Assembly: GCA_014529385.2 (NCBI GenBank)
Contig: CM043959.1
Coordinates: 5,390,045 to 5,454,044, forward strand
Source: Adiantum capillus-veneris
Lineage: Eukaryota; Streptophyta; Polypodiopsida; Polypodiales; Pteridaceae
Direction: 5' to 3'
DNA: 64,000 nucleotides
The notes under the pieces were generated by a model that was given only the letters and a program-made list of their open reading frames with translations, did not search any database and was not told the origin of the DNA. How positions within the stretch are numbered: the stretch's first letter is position 1; the number at the start of each line of letters is the position of its first letter. Both the position numbers and the translations under genes were made by a program. Shown piece by piece: positions 23,276 through 33,242 of this stretch.

Positions 23276-23290
23276 CGTCTTGTAGTGAGT
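23276..23290. repeat. CACTA right terminal repeat and target duplication
   Basis: CGTCTTGTAGTG (inverse CACTACAAGACG) ends at 23287 and is followed by AGT, matching the AGT before the left end. Confidence 0.75.
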
Positions 23291-24293
23291 CTTTCTTGGT
23301 TGCCTAGATGAATTAGAAGTGAATGGAATGTGCCAAAATGATGTAGTTGATGAGGGGACAACACTTGAAGACATAGAGCATGTATCATGCGGCTATGGGA
23401 GCGGCCACGATCGTCCTCCACTAAGCGCGGAAATTGTGAGATGGTTGGAGGAGAGAGAGTATCCTCACAGAGTTATAATCAAGCACCTACCGAGGGCTGC
23501 AAGATTTGGAGACATGCAACTGGTGAAGAGCTTGCTTGGCTCGGTGCCTGAATGAGCTAGCTGAATGCATGCTACTGAGTAGGAACAATACAAAAAAACC
23601 ATCTATAGAGCGGGGAATGATGCTCTTTAGAGTGCTACAACATATGAACATTCGAATGAAGATGAATTTGTGCATGTAGGCATTGTGAGGGAACCTGCTA
23701 GCTGCGGGTAGAAGCAGAGTAGCTGCAAGGTTCAAGGCTTTGTGTACTGCTTTGGAGAACTATAACTTCATGATAGCAAAGGAGATATTGATGAATGTAC
23801 CAGAAGTTGTGGCCATGGATAATGGGCTGCACTAAATGTCAAAGATGGTGGAGAATAGGGTTCTTAATTACAATTACAAGAAATGGGCTGAATGTACCAG
23901 AAGTTGTGGCCATGGATAATGGGCTACACTAAATGGCGAAGATGGTGGAGAATAGGGTTCTTAATTACAATTACGAGAAAGCAATTTGTGTACTCACCCA
24001 TAAGACAATATAACCATCAACCTCACCATGCATAGTATTGACTAAATACTACAACATCCACACTAAAGTCATCAGTACCAATAGTGGATGTAGGACTAAG
24101 TACTAACATATGCGCTCCCAACACAATAACAAGTCTAAGAAAAACTTTTGTTTCCATAAACAAAACAAATAGTAGGAGAAGCATGGGGCACTTACCTTAA
24201 ACGTTCAACAAAGCTCCCAACTAGCCCTTCTTACTTAGGATTCACTTTAGAGATTGTTGTCAACCCAACAAAGCTTCTTGGGAAGCAAAATAC
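23291..24293 (+). pseudogene. Ankyrin pseudogene copy 2, 3' part
   Basis: Resumes copy 2 after the CACTA element. DVVDEGTTLEDIEHVSCGYG matches copy 1 at about 7340. Then comes an ankyrin-like stretch LPRAARFGDMQLVKSLLG, followed by AARFKALCTALENYNFMIAK as in copy 1. Part of it (about 23796-23975) is tandemly duplicated, and TAA stops replace codons that are open in copy 1. Homology to copy 1 ends near AAGCTTCTTGGGAAGCAAAA. Confidence 0.6.
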
Positions 24294-24494
24294 TCAAGTA
24301 CACATTGAGCGCCAAATATGGTGCTCGAGTGCGTGTGAGGACGTGGCAACCACGTGTAGCGAGATTACTAGCTTCAAAAAAGATGGGATGGCATACAATG
24401 CCCATTCAACTCGAAACAATACCCTTTCTACAGCTCATTGAGTGCAACCAATAGGGTAAACCCCTTTCATGTCCAGTACATAATGTTTAAAATG

Positions 24495-24615
24495 GAAAAA
24501 GTGCCAAAATGTCCTTGAAATACCCCTCAAAATACCCAAAGTACCCCTCAAATTTCAAAAATTCCCAAAATGCCCCTCTCATTTGGCTAAAACTTCTCAA
24601 AATGCCCTTCAATTT
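24495..24615. repeat. Degenerate minisatellite, AAAATGCCCCTC-like
   Basis: Short units such as CAAAATGTCC, CAAAATACCC, AAAGTACCCCTC and AAAATGCCCCTC recur about every 15-20 bases. It lies just outside the LINE insertion site and resembles the flank on the other side of the LINE (45741-45775). Confidence 0.6.
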
Positions 24616-24917
24616 TATCAAAATTCATTAATCCCGCATACATTTCTCAAGACATAGTTGTTTGCAAGTCTTTATAGGAATATTGGTTCTCCACTGCTAG
24701 AAAATATTAGGAGCATGATTTGTGATGGTATTGTGGGCTCTTGGAATCAAATAGTTCATTATTTGTAGACACAAATGACATTGTTTGTCAGCTTAAAATG
24801 TTTGTTTAAGAATCTTAAAGATAGATCTCTAGTATGCAAAAAGGATAAAGGTATTTGAAAGTTGGAGCAATCCATCGAAAAACAATGCAAGGGGAGGGCA
24901 TTTTGAGAAATTCACAA

Positions 24918-24931
24918 AATACAGGTGTATT
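24918..24931. repeat. LINE target-site duplication, 3' side
   Basis: AATACAGGTGTATT is repeated exactly at 45727-45740. It borders a poly(T) tract (poly(A) of the minus-strand LINE). Confidence 0.8.
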
Positions 24932-26540
24932 GCTTCTTTTTTTTTGAAAGATAACCAAATGTATTAAAAAGAGTAAACAGATACAAAGTACCATTGGGAA
25001 GGAAAGGGGCATGGAAGATTACAACTCATTCAAAGGAGGATAGGAAATCTTGAATGAGGAGCATTCTAGAGGCATCATACACAAAGAGGATAGACTCTCT
25101 CCACTTCTGCCAAACGGAGAATCTTTTGCTGACTTTTTACATCAAACTCTGAAACCTTTCTTACACGACTTAAAACCTTTTTCATCATAGCACCCTTGAT
25201 ACTAAGTGCTAAGGGCAAGTTGGAAGGAGAAAAGGATCTTCCAAAAAGAGCATTATTTCTCTCTTTCCAAATATGATAGAGAAATACCCCTTTGATGCAA
25301 GTCTACAAAAAACACATCACCAAAGTTGCATACCCCTATTAGAATTGATCTCCAAGTAAGCTTAATCATAGACACACAAAAAAACCTTTGAAATAGACCT
25401 TTGTACTGATTATTACAATGATAGAGTAAAAATAAATGGACCAGAGATTCTTTAGCTTCATTACATATGGGGCAGGTACCCTCTGATACTCCTACTTTCT
25501 TTGCTTTTGTTCCAGTCTAGATGCCTTGGTGAATGATTAACCACATTAGACAATTGTGTTTGATGTTGAGTGGATAGGCCCAAATACATATGGGGCAGGT
25601 ACCCTCTGATACTCCTACTTTGTTTGCTTTTGTTCCAGTCCAGATGCCTTGGTGAATGATTAACCACATTAGACAATTGTGTTTGATGTTGAGTGGATAG
25701 GCCCAGTTGTGTTTAATGTTGAGTGGATAGGCCCAAATACATTTAAATATATAGCACCATTGCTTGGAAGACCATGAGAGAGACCACCTGAGATTAAGCT
25801 TCTTCACCAAAAGACTATCCATAACTTAAGGTTGAGGATGCAAATAAATGTGCAAGTAGACATGTGATAAAGAGATACTTTGACCCTTGAATGAACTCGG
25901 AAATCTAGTTTGAGACTCCAAACACCTTGAGAAAACCAATTCGGCACAGCCCAAAGAAATCTGAAACCTGTTTAAAATTTCTTCTATGGTGAGAAAAGTG
26001 CCATTTTTATGTACATCTTTCCAGCATCTTGATCCTAGCTTCAAAGCATTTACCTCCTCTTTTGGTTAGCCCTTGGGTAGTCTGGACTCCAGGGGTGTTG
26101 AACCATATGGATTCCATCATTAGGAACTGAGTAGAAAACAACCAGTGGTTAGGACGGTTCCATCTCTGCTTTTGAAGGTTCCAAGAATTCCAAAACTTGC
26201 ATGACAAGACAGAGCCTTTTGGGGCAAAGCTAACATTAGAAGTTAAAAGCTCATAAAGTGATAGCCCTGTCCAGGCTCTATATCCTTTGACGTAAAAGGT
26301 GTGTATATTCATTTTGAGCAAGAGAGCCCAACAATCCTTGGAAGTTGCAGCTCTTGAAATCCATTTACTAGACAATTTGATGGAGAGCTGTTGAATGTTG
26401 AGAATGCCTAAACCCCCTGCTCCTTAGGGCTACAACATACTTGCCATGCCACTTTAGGTATTCAGTTTCAATAATCTGATCCCCCCCACAAGAACCTTCT
26501 AGCAATTTCATAGACTTTGTTGAGCTGGTACTGACATACG
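24932..26540 (-). pseudogene. LINE ORF2 C-terminal part with zf-RVT
   Basis: On the minus strand the first piece reads NKVYEIARRFLWGG, then GGLGILNIQQLSIKLSSKWI and a long Trp-rich stretch (WALLLKMNIHTFYVKGYRAW). The zinc-finger region reads CPICNEAKESLVHLFLLYH, typical of zf-RVT after plant LINE reverse transcriptase. A 124-bp unit (25462-25585 and 25586-25709) is tandemly duplicated within it. Several stops and shifts are present. The tail ends CTTTCAAAAAAAAAGAAGC before the target duplication. Confidence 0.75.
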
Positions 26541-26700
26541 TGTAATCTAACACATGTAAGTAGCCAAAACACTGAAGTGTTTTCATTCCCTTTTGGCTAA
26601 TATGCCCTAGCCGGCTATGCCACAACTCAGTAGACGACATCTTGGCAACATAAATAGAGTGTTCGTCAACACTCGAAACAAACATAGAGTATATGGATAC
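26540..26700 (-). pseudogene. Copia F GAG-pre-integrase fragment
   Basis: STELWHSRLGHISQKGMKTL is the N-terminal zinc-binding block of Copia integrase (H...H). The sequence loses Copia character around 26530 and changes to LINE, marking a deletion junction. Confidence 0.7.
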
Positions 26701-27640
26701 GTTTTATGACCTTTCATCATGACAAAGTTGTTCTTGCGGATCAGCCAAGAACGATTACCAAAAACTATAGTGCAGACAAGATCATCCAATTGCACTATAG
26801 AAAGAAAGCTCTTTGTAAGCTTCGACACATGTGTGACATTCTGCAACACAAGAGTAGTGCCATTATGGATCTGAAGTTTCACATCACCAATGCCAATAAT
26901 GTCAAGCTCATAGGAATCACCAAGCTTGACTATGCCATGCATGGATGCATAAGAGGAAAACCACTCTCTATGAGGTGTGACATGAAAATTGCACCAGAAT
27001 CAAGAATCCAATTTTGTGCATAACCCTCATCCTGTGCAACCAAAGCATCTGGAGTGAGATCTGAATGACTCATGAAAATGAGAACATCTGAGGGATCTGT
27101 TGTCACCTCTGCTTGAATCTCTGTTGGCATAATGTTCATCACTGGAGGAGGAGCATCCTCTACTGCAGTGGTAGGTATGGGAGACTCAACCACATTGAGC
27201 TCCTCAATCTTTACCATACTTTTGCCTTTGCTAGAATTATCTTTTTGCATGTTTTTTTGATCTCTTAGGAGATTGCGACAATCCTTTTTGTAATGGCCCT
27301 TCTTATGGCAATAGTAACACTCGACATTTCTGGCACTACGGTCTTTACTTGAGTTCCTGTGTCTGCTAGGACTTCGAGGATTTCGCTCTCTACTTTTGCT
27401 TTTGTATTTGTTCCTGTTACGGCCTCTTGCCTTCGTTGAACTGCCATCCAAATATGCATCTCCATAACTAGCACCGTTGAGAGATTTACGTCGAATTTCT
27501 TCAATGAGCAATGCATTTCTGACGTCATTGAACACTAACTTGCCATTCAGAGCCAAATTGCTAATGGCTGTGCGAAAGATGTCCCATGAACTAGGTAGAG
27601 AGCATAACAAGAATATAAACTTAAGTTCGTCGTCAAACTC
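26700..27640 (-). pseudogene. Copia F gag C-terminal part and protease
   Basis: Shows gag sequence FNDVRNALLIEEIRRKSL, an SR-rich stretch (RNRNKYKSKSRERNPRSPSR) and a CCHC knuckle CYYCHKKGHYKKDC. The protease start is NWILDSGA with the catalytic DSG present. A one-base shift just after it (near 26980) moves the rest (FHVTPHREWFSSY, then IGIGDVKLQIHNG) to another frame. The gag halves are also out of frame near 27660, where a stop (TAG) precedes this part. Confidence 0.75.
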
Positions 27641-27781
27641 CTTAAAGCCCTGAGATGTCAGCTAATGACTGAACAAGGAGTTGAAATCATTCAAGTGACC
27701 AGAAATTGTGCTACCTTCTTTCATGTTGAGCTTCATAAGCCTTTTCATGAGAAAAAATTTGTTGGATGCACTTTTAATCTC

Positions 27782-28072
27782 CTAGGCTGAACATAAGCTA
27801 TCCCAAAGTTCCTTGGTTGTTGTCTTCCCTATGATAGCGAAGAACACTGACTCGGCTAGATGTAGATGTATCATAGCCATGGCTCTCGCATCCAAAATCT
27901 CCCACTGAGCTTGCGTATAGTCATCATCCTTTGCACGCTCTTTCAACAGTTCTGATAGGCCTTTGTTTGTCAAAACATCTTTCATGTGCTCTTTCCATAT
28001 GGTGAAGTTGCTGCCATCGAACTTGCGAATAAAATACTCCTCCTTTTTTGAAGAAGAAGCCATCGCTGACAA
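27782..28072 (-). pseudogene. Copia F gag N-terminal part
   Basis: Begins MSAMASSSKKEEYFIRKFDG and continues SNFTIWKEHMKDVLTNKGL and ARAMAMIHLHLAESVFFAII. This is the DUF4219/UBN2 gag pattern. It ends at TAG at 27784-27782, after WDSLCSA, so gag cannot be read through. Confidence 0.75.
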
Positions 28073-29258
28073 GAGGGTTTGAGAGGTGCCGAACTATGGC
28101 GAGAAGCTGCAGAAATTTGGGTAGAGTAACCTGTGTATCAGGAGTTGAATCTCAACCAAAATAGGCTCAAAGGTGTCAACAATGAAAGTCACGACTCGTG
28201 GGAAGGAAATCCGACAGAGTCTCCTCTGTATGAGGAGTCAAAACTCAACTCAAAATACGCATAAATATGCAACTGCACTAACTGGGCATAAAAAACTGAT
28301 ACTTTCACTGCCAATGTAATCACCAACTCGGCGTCAGAAGCATATAAAACCGTCCAGATACATTTCCTATGGCGAGGGTACCGAAAGTGGGGAACTCCAG
28401 CTACCTGTATCATTGAAGGTGTCTCAACACTCGAGCACACCCTAGCTCAAAGAAAACCTCACGCTATCGACCCTCCAAAGGCTAATGTAGACACAAATGG
28501 ACTAGCCATAGTCTCAGAAAGGGCTCTTCCGGTCCGAGTCTCAGAAATGGCCCAGAAAAACTGTCAAAATAGCCAAAAATGGCTCCACACATAGTATAGT
28601 GGGCAGTGTCCGCAACTCAACGTACATTGCACCAAGAACTGTTGCATGTAGTAAAAGTGATCCTTGCGGGGATATCTGCTCTCAAAAGAGCTCAATAGCA
28701 CTAGATGTGCTCACACAAAAATGCATTTGTCCGCTGAGAAATTGATGTCAAAAAGACTGCTAAATCGCTTGTGAAAGCGTTGTGTCTAGAAACCTGGAGA
28801 ATCTGTCTGTAAACTGGCTAAAAAGCCCCATGTACAATGTAACCTGCATGTCGATGTCGCTATGTGCCGATTTCCATCATCAGGCAGAAATGCGCTAGTC
28901 GAATAGCCGCCAAAGGTGTCGTAGCCGAAAATCGTGCCATAGAGTGTGATCTGTGCTCTTGGTGACGATGTCGGGTGTCACTCCTCTATGGTAGAGGTAC
29001 CTTATCCGTGCGTGTGGCAAGCATAGCTATCGATCGCGAAAAAATGTCATCCGCACGAAACCGGTGTTGGGTTGGATATCAAGAAATTCACCGCAATGTG
29101 TAAAGATGTCGAGCCGATGCCGAAACGTGAGAGTCGGTGTCGAAACGGCTCTAATCGCCGATGTCGATGTCGTCTCCCACCGTCGAATAGGAGTGGCTAG
29201 CCGAATAGCCGTAGACGCGTCGAGGTCGAGGTCGTCGATGCTCAAAGCAGCCGTCCGT

Positions 29259-29303
<45 letters not shown>

Positions 29304-30378
29304 GCCTGAGAATGGTGTCAGAGATGCCCATTCAATCAATCACTCTCTCTCAAGAAAAATCTCTCTCATAAATCTAGCTCTCTCTCTCTCACTTTTTTGC
29401 AGGTCTGTTTAAGATGGTCGAGGACTACTCTTTACTCAAGCTCGGAGGTGTGTGAGTCGGTGTGAGAGCCGGGGTCGGAGGATCGGGGAGGTTTGTCGAG
29501 AATTCTTTGGTGGGATGCGACTCTTGCACACACAATAGTTGTGTGTGGTTTACAGTTTAAAAAAAATTCAAATTACTGCAGTTGTGTCTAATTCGGCCAG
29601 AACTGACGAGCCATGAGGAGGGTTTTGAGGCACTGTGTGTGTGTATGTCGACCCCGCTCTCGATTTCTCATGCCCGAGACTCTGCAAAGCTTCAATTCTC
29701 TCTGTATCTAGTTGTTGCTCGCTGACTTGCTACTGCTGCATTTCATAGCTTTGTCCCGGTTATGGCCCTGCGCGCGCGCGCGTGTGTTTTCAACACAACC
29801 ACACAATCAACTCCCGACTGCTTCCCAATTAACGGCTTACTACCCGACTGTGCCCTCTATGTTCAAAGCCCTCCTTGCTCGACTCGTTCTGCCCGCTAAG
29901 ATGCCGAGACATGCACTTGCTGCCTTGCTTGCAATTGCGTGAGCTGCTGTGCCAAGCTTTTTCAATTCGCTTGCCCTGAGATGCTACCTATGCTCGATTC
30001 CTTCTTGCCTTCAAACTCATGATCTACCCTCGATTCCTTCTCCAGTTGCTCATTGTCCAACTGTGCAGACGCTCCAATTCGACTCCTTGCTTTGTTACAC
30101 TTGTTGGAATCTGCTAAAATTCAGCCCAATTTGTTCCACTCCATTGCTCGCTTTGCTATGCAAAGCTTTAATTCCCCCTCCAGCACTGCATACGCGGAAT
30201 GGATCTGAGGTCCGCCGAGCTCCCTGAGCTCCTTGATTGCCCTGGACTGATTCAAGCTTTGCCTTCTTGCTCAAAAATTTCCTTGCACTCTCAGATCTAC
30301 CAAATGCTTCAAGCTCAAAGGCTTCAATAGTCCAAGTAGAGTTACACACGAAGGGGGAAGCGTGGAGCAGCAAGCCCA
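28073..30378 (-). other. Copia F long untranslated leader
   Basis: About 2.3 kb between primer-binding site and gag start, with no recognised domain. It carries a CT tract (29258-29302) that opens artificial Arg/Glu or Ser/Leu repeat frames, and CG-rich words such as GTCGATGTCG. Such leaders hold packaging signals in some families; nothing here proves it. Confidence 0.45.
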
Positions 30379-30390
30379 GCTCTGATACCA
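30379..30390 (-). other. Copia F primer-binding site
   Basis: Reverse complement TGGTATCAGAGC, five bases inside the putative LTR end (CCCA at 30396). Confidence 0.75.
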
Positions 30391-30395
30391 ATTTA

Positions 30396-31768
30396 TGGGT
30401 GTTGCTATGGAGCATGCAAGAGAGGGAAGGAGAAGAGGGAAGGGGATGAAGCACAGACAGACAGAGAGTTGGGTTAGTGGAGAGGTGTAATGGAAATAGC
30501 CTATGAAATTTGAGAGTAGTGGAATTAAGAAATTCGGTGAAGCACTTTTGTGAAATTACTTTGTGAGCATAGCGGATGAAATTACTTGATGGTAGCAACA
30601 TAAACATGGTACTTAGTTAACTTGGCATGAACAATACTTTTGCAAGAGAGAGAGAGAGAGAGTTTAGAGAACATGACAATATTTGAGGACCGGATTCATA
30701 CGGAGCCGGTCCCCCCTCCAATAGGCATTTGTATTATATTTTCTCCCATCAAGAGAGACTTGGTACAATACAATTTTTGTGTTCCTTGTGACCTAAGTGA
30801 TTCAATGAAGATGGAAAGCTTCATGCATCACAAACATAACATAAACTTTGTAGAAAGCATTATCTATCCCAAACCTCAATCCCAAGGCTTCAAACACCTT
30901 CAAAGGTGGAGAGAGGTAGCGGGGAATGAAGATAGGGAAGAGGAAGAAGAAACATTCCATAGGAGAAAGAAATAGTTCCTCACTTATCATCACTCTTCTT
31001 GCTAGCATACATAATAGCATAATAATGAAGATGAAGAAGATGGCAAGCTTAAGCATTGAAGCATGGCTCTTGGTTGGATTTGCATTCCATAGCCAAGAGT
31101 GTTGGTATAAGCTCTCACTTCTCACAAGGTTGGAGAAGGAGGTGGAGTTCCTCAACTTTCACCGAGTGAGAATGAATCCACAAAATGAGTGTCTGTGTGG
31201 TGTATATCCCCCGAGCACCCCCCTTGCTTGCTTGGGGCGAGTTGTAGCTTTTACACATGTTTCAAGCTCATTGGACCCCTCCCCCCCCTAGCCAATCACA
31301 TGCAGCATGCATTCAAGTACATGGGTAAGTCTTTGGACAAGTGTCCTTCTTACCCCTTAGAGAGAGAGAGCTTGAAAATATCTAGACATTTGTTTGGTGA
31401 GACTAGAAGCTCATTGGACTCCTATTTAGCTCAACCAATAGCATTCAAGCACACCATGTGGTTAAGCATAGGGAGACTCTGACATGTGTCCCATGTGCCC
31501 TTTGAGAAAAGGGGTCCCTTTGGGTGAGTGGAAGGTTAAGTCAAAGATTCTCTTAACTTTGAAACTTTCTAAATAGGAAGCTTCTCAAGCACCTTCCTCA
31601 TTAAGTTTGTAGGGTCTCTTTTTGACTCAAGCACCTTACCCCCCATGCATAGGAAGCTTCTCAAGCACCTTACCCCCCATGCATAGGAAGCTTCTCAAGC
31701 ACCTTCCTCATTAAGTTTGTAGGGTCTCTTTTTTGCTCAAGCACCTTACCCCTCATGCATGGGAAGCT
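30396..31768 (-). repeat. Copia F 5' LTR, inner part
   Basis: Runs from the LTR end next to the primer-binding site to the LARD insertion point. It includes a GA tract (30636-30662). Near the break are tandem units of AGGAAGCTTCTCAAGCACCT plus ATTAAGTTTGTAGGGTCT (31577-31768). The outer part of the same LTR lies at 38995-39575 in reverse. Joining them gives an LTR of about 1.95 kb; no second LTR survives to prove its limits. Confidence 0.5.
31764..31768. repeat. LARD target-site duplication, left
   Basis: AAGCT directly before the LTR. The other LTR is preceded at 39571-39575 by AGCTT, its reverse complement, as expected if the right flank was later inverted. Confidence 0.75.
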
Positions 31769-31921
31769 TGTTAGACCAGTGGGCAGACAAACATGCGAAT
31801 AACCTCCCAACCATCCTATATATAGGCCCCTGGCCCTCTTCCATATATAGACCCCTTTACTGCATGTGTGTCCGGCACATTGCCTAGGCCGTGCCCGTCT
31901 AGTCCTACCCTTGGTATGACA
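31769..31921 (-). repeat. LARD element 3' LTR (153 bp)
   Basis: Plus strand TGTTAGACCAGTGGG...GGTATGACA; in element sense TGTCAT...GTCTAACA. It is near-identical to the reverse of 39576-39728. The adjacent 31922-31936 is a polypurine tract in element sense (CCAAGGGGGGAGTAA). Confidence 0.85.
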
Positions 31922-33002
31922 TTACTCCCCCCTTGGAAAAGCGTTTTCGTCCTCGAAAACACAAGTGGTGGTATCTTCATAAGAACACTAATGTTTTCCA
32001 CCGTGGCATCCCTCATGGATCCAACAGTTCGTTGAATCGGAACCCGGTTCATTGGGAGGTTCAATGAAATCAAGAGTAACATCTTGTCCCTGTGCAACCG
32101 TCTTGGTTAACCGACTCATAATTAAAAGAGCGTGAAGGCTCCATTTAGAACTCACTTGAGAATGCTAAATGAGTTATCAAAACTAAGAGGTGTTTAAATG
32201 CATACCTAGGTTTCAAACTGTCTGAAGGTACTGGAATGTGCAATATAACCTCGGCTCATCTTTCCGTGAAAGTACTATGCTGACATACTCATTAGCAGCA
32301 ACCAAGTCCTTGACTTGCTGTGGTTTCTTGCTAGTAGCTAACCTCATGAAAACTGATGATTAAGGTTGATAACTTGAGAATAACAGGCAGAGACTAAAAC
32401 TAGCCGTAACCTGCCTTTCATCATATGAAGCAAAATTCAAACCAGAAAGGTAACTGATCCAGTTGTTTCACTTCTTGCTAACGTATGCACTCAGCATATC
32501 CTTTAGCGTAGTTTACTAACGTATGCACTTTGCATATCCTTTAGTACTATATAGAATGCTTGTAAGTTGCCCATCCTACGCGGGATGAGTAGCAACAGTA
32601 AGAGTGAGGTGCTTTCCCCCAACCACTTACAGACAGTCGCCCACGACTGACGACAAACTATGACTCAATCATTGAGTATCCAGCCATATACTCGATATGG
32701 AATGGAGACAACCAACTAGGTTGAAATCAGATTGGAGTTTCAAGCAACCAATCACGAACACCCATACTCAGCCATCACCTGGTATGGCAGGGTTTAAACT
32801 CATACTAAATCTGCAAGAGAGATTGCAATGGCAGTGCAAAAAATTGCAGAAACAATAATGTCCATGAATTTGCATGCCGCTCCGAATAAATTTGTGTTAA
32901 ACACTAGGGCCCATAACACCTAGTGTGCATGCATTTAACACAAACATATTCAAACCGCAATTCCATGACGAGGAATTTCCATGGTACATACGTGAAAGTC
33001 TT

Positions 33003-33178
33003 GCAACAAATTTGGATCATAATAGAATGTGACAACCCGATCACACCTAGGTACCAACCCTGAGACATTCTCATGAATATAGCATATTTTGCAACAAAAG
33101 TTGGACCGTGATAGAATGTGACAGCCCAGTCACACCTAGGTACCAACCATGAGACATTCTCATGTACATATTATACTT
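33003..33178. repeat. 88-bp tandem duplication in block Y
   Basis: Units 33003-33090 and 33091-33178 share GCAACAAA, ATAGAATGTGACA, CACACCTAGGTACCAACC and TGAGACATTCTCATG. Also present in the second Y copy (near 42150-42325). Confidence 0.85.
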
Positions 33179-33198
33179 AGCTATATGTAGAAACGACC

Positions 33199-33242
33199 CT
33201 CCGTTAAGGTGGTTTCACAGCACTGAAACCACCTTAACGGAG
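33199..33242. repeat. Perfect 19-bp hairpin
   Basis: Arms CTCCGTTAAGGTGGTTTCA and TGAAACCACCTTAACGGAG around loop CAGCAC. In the other Y copy (about 42350-42390) the right arm reads TGGTAATCGTAACGGAG and does not pair well. Confidence 0.9.

Larger units (their letters stand above)
14531..23287 (+). mobile_element. CACTA (En/Spm-like) DNA transposon with nested Copia
   Basis: The element begins CACTACAACAGG and ends with the inverse CCTGTT-like end ...GTCTTGTAGTG, with a 3-bp target duplication AGT. Subterminal sequences are related in inverted orientation: CCTGTACCGACAA-type words at 14695-14725 match TTGTCGGTACAGG at 23029-23041. Between the ends lie palindromes, pentamer repeats, a plus-strand TNP2-like transposase pseudogene (17199-19955) and a minus-strand Copia remnant (20000-22130). 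The transposase is broken, so the copy cannot move by itself. It interrupts ankyrin copy 2. Confidence 0.85.
26530..30395 (-). mobile_element. Copia F: 5' half (leader, gag, protease)
   Basis: Primer-binding site at 30390-30379 (minus), a long leader, gag, protease and GAG-pre-integrase follow in order. The element stops within GAG-pre-integrase near 26530, where LINE sequence begins, so integrase, RT, RNase H and the 3' LTR are gone. Its inferred 5' LTR runs from 30396 to 31768 and, across later rearrangement, 39575 back to 38995. Confidence 0.7.

Noticed and set aside
29027-29339. Arg/Glu and Ser/Leu repeat frames
   Set aside because: Produced by a CT microsatellite in the Copia F leader; the same artefact occurs at 45980-46244.
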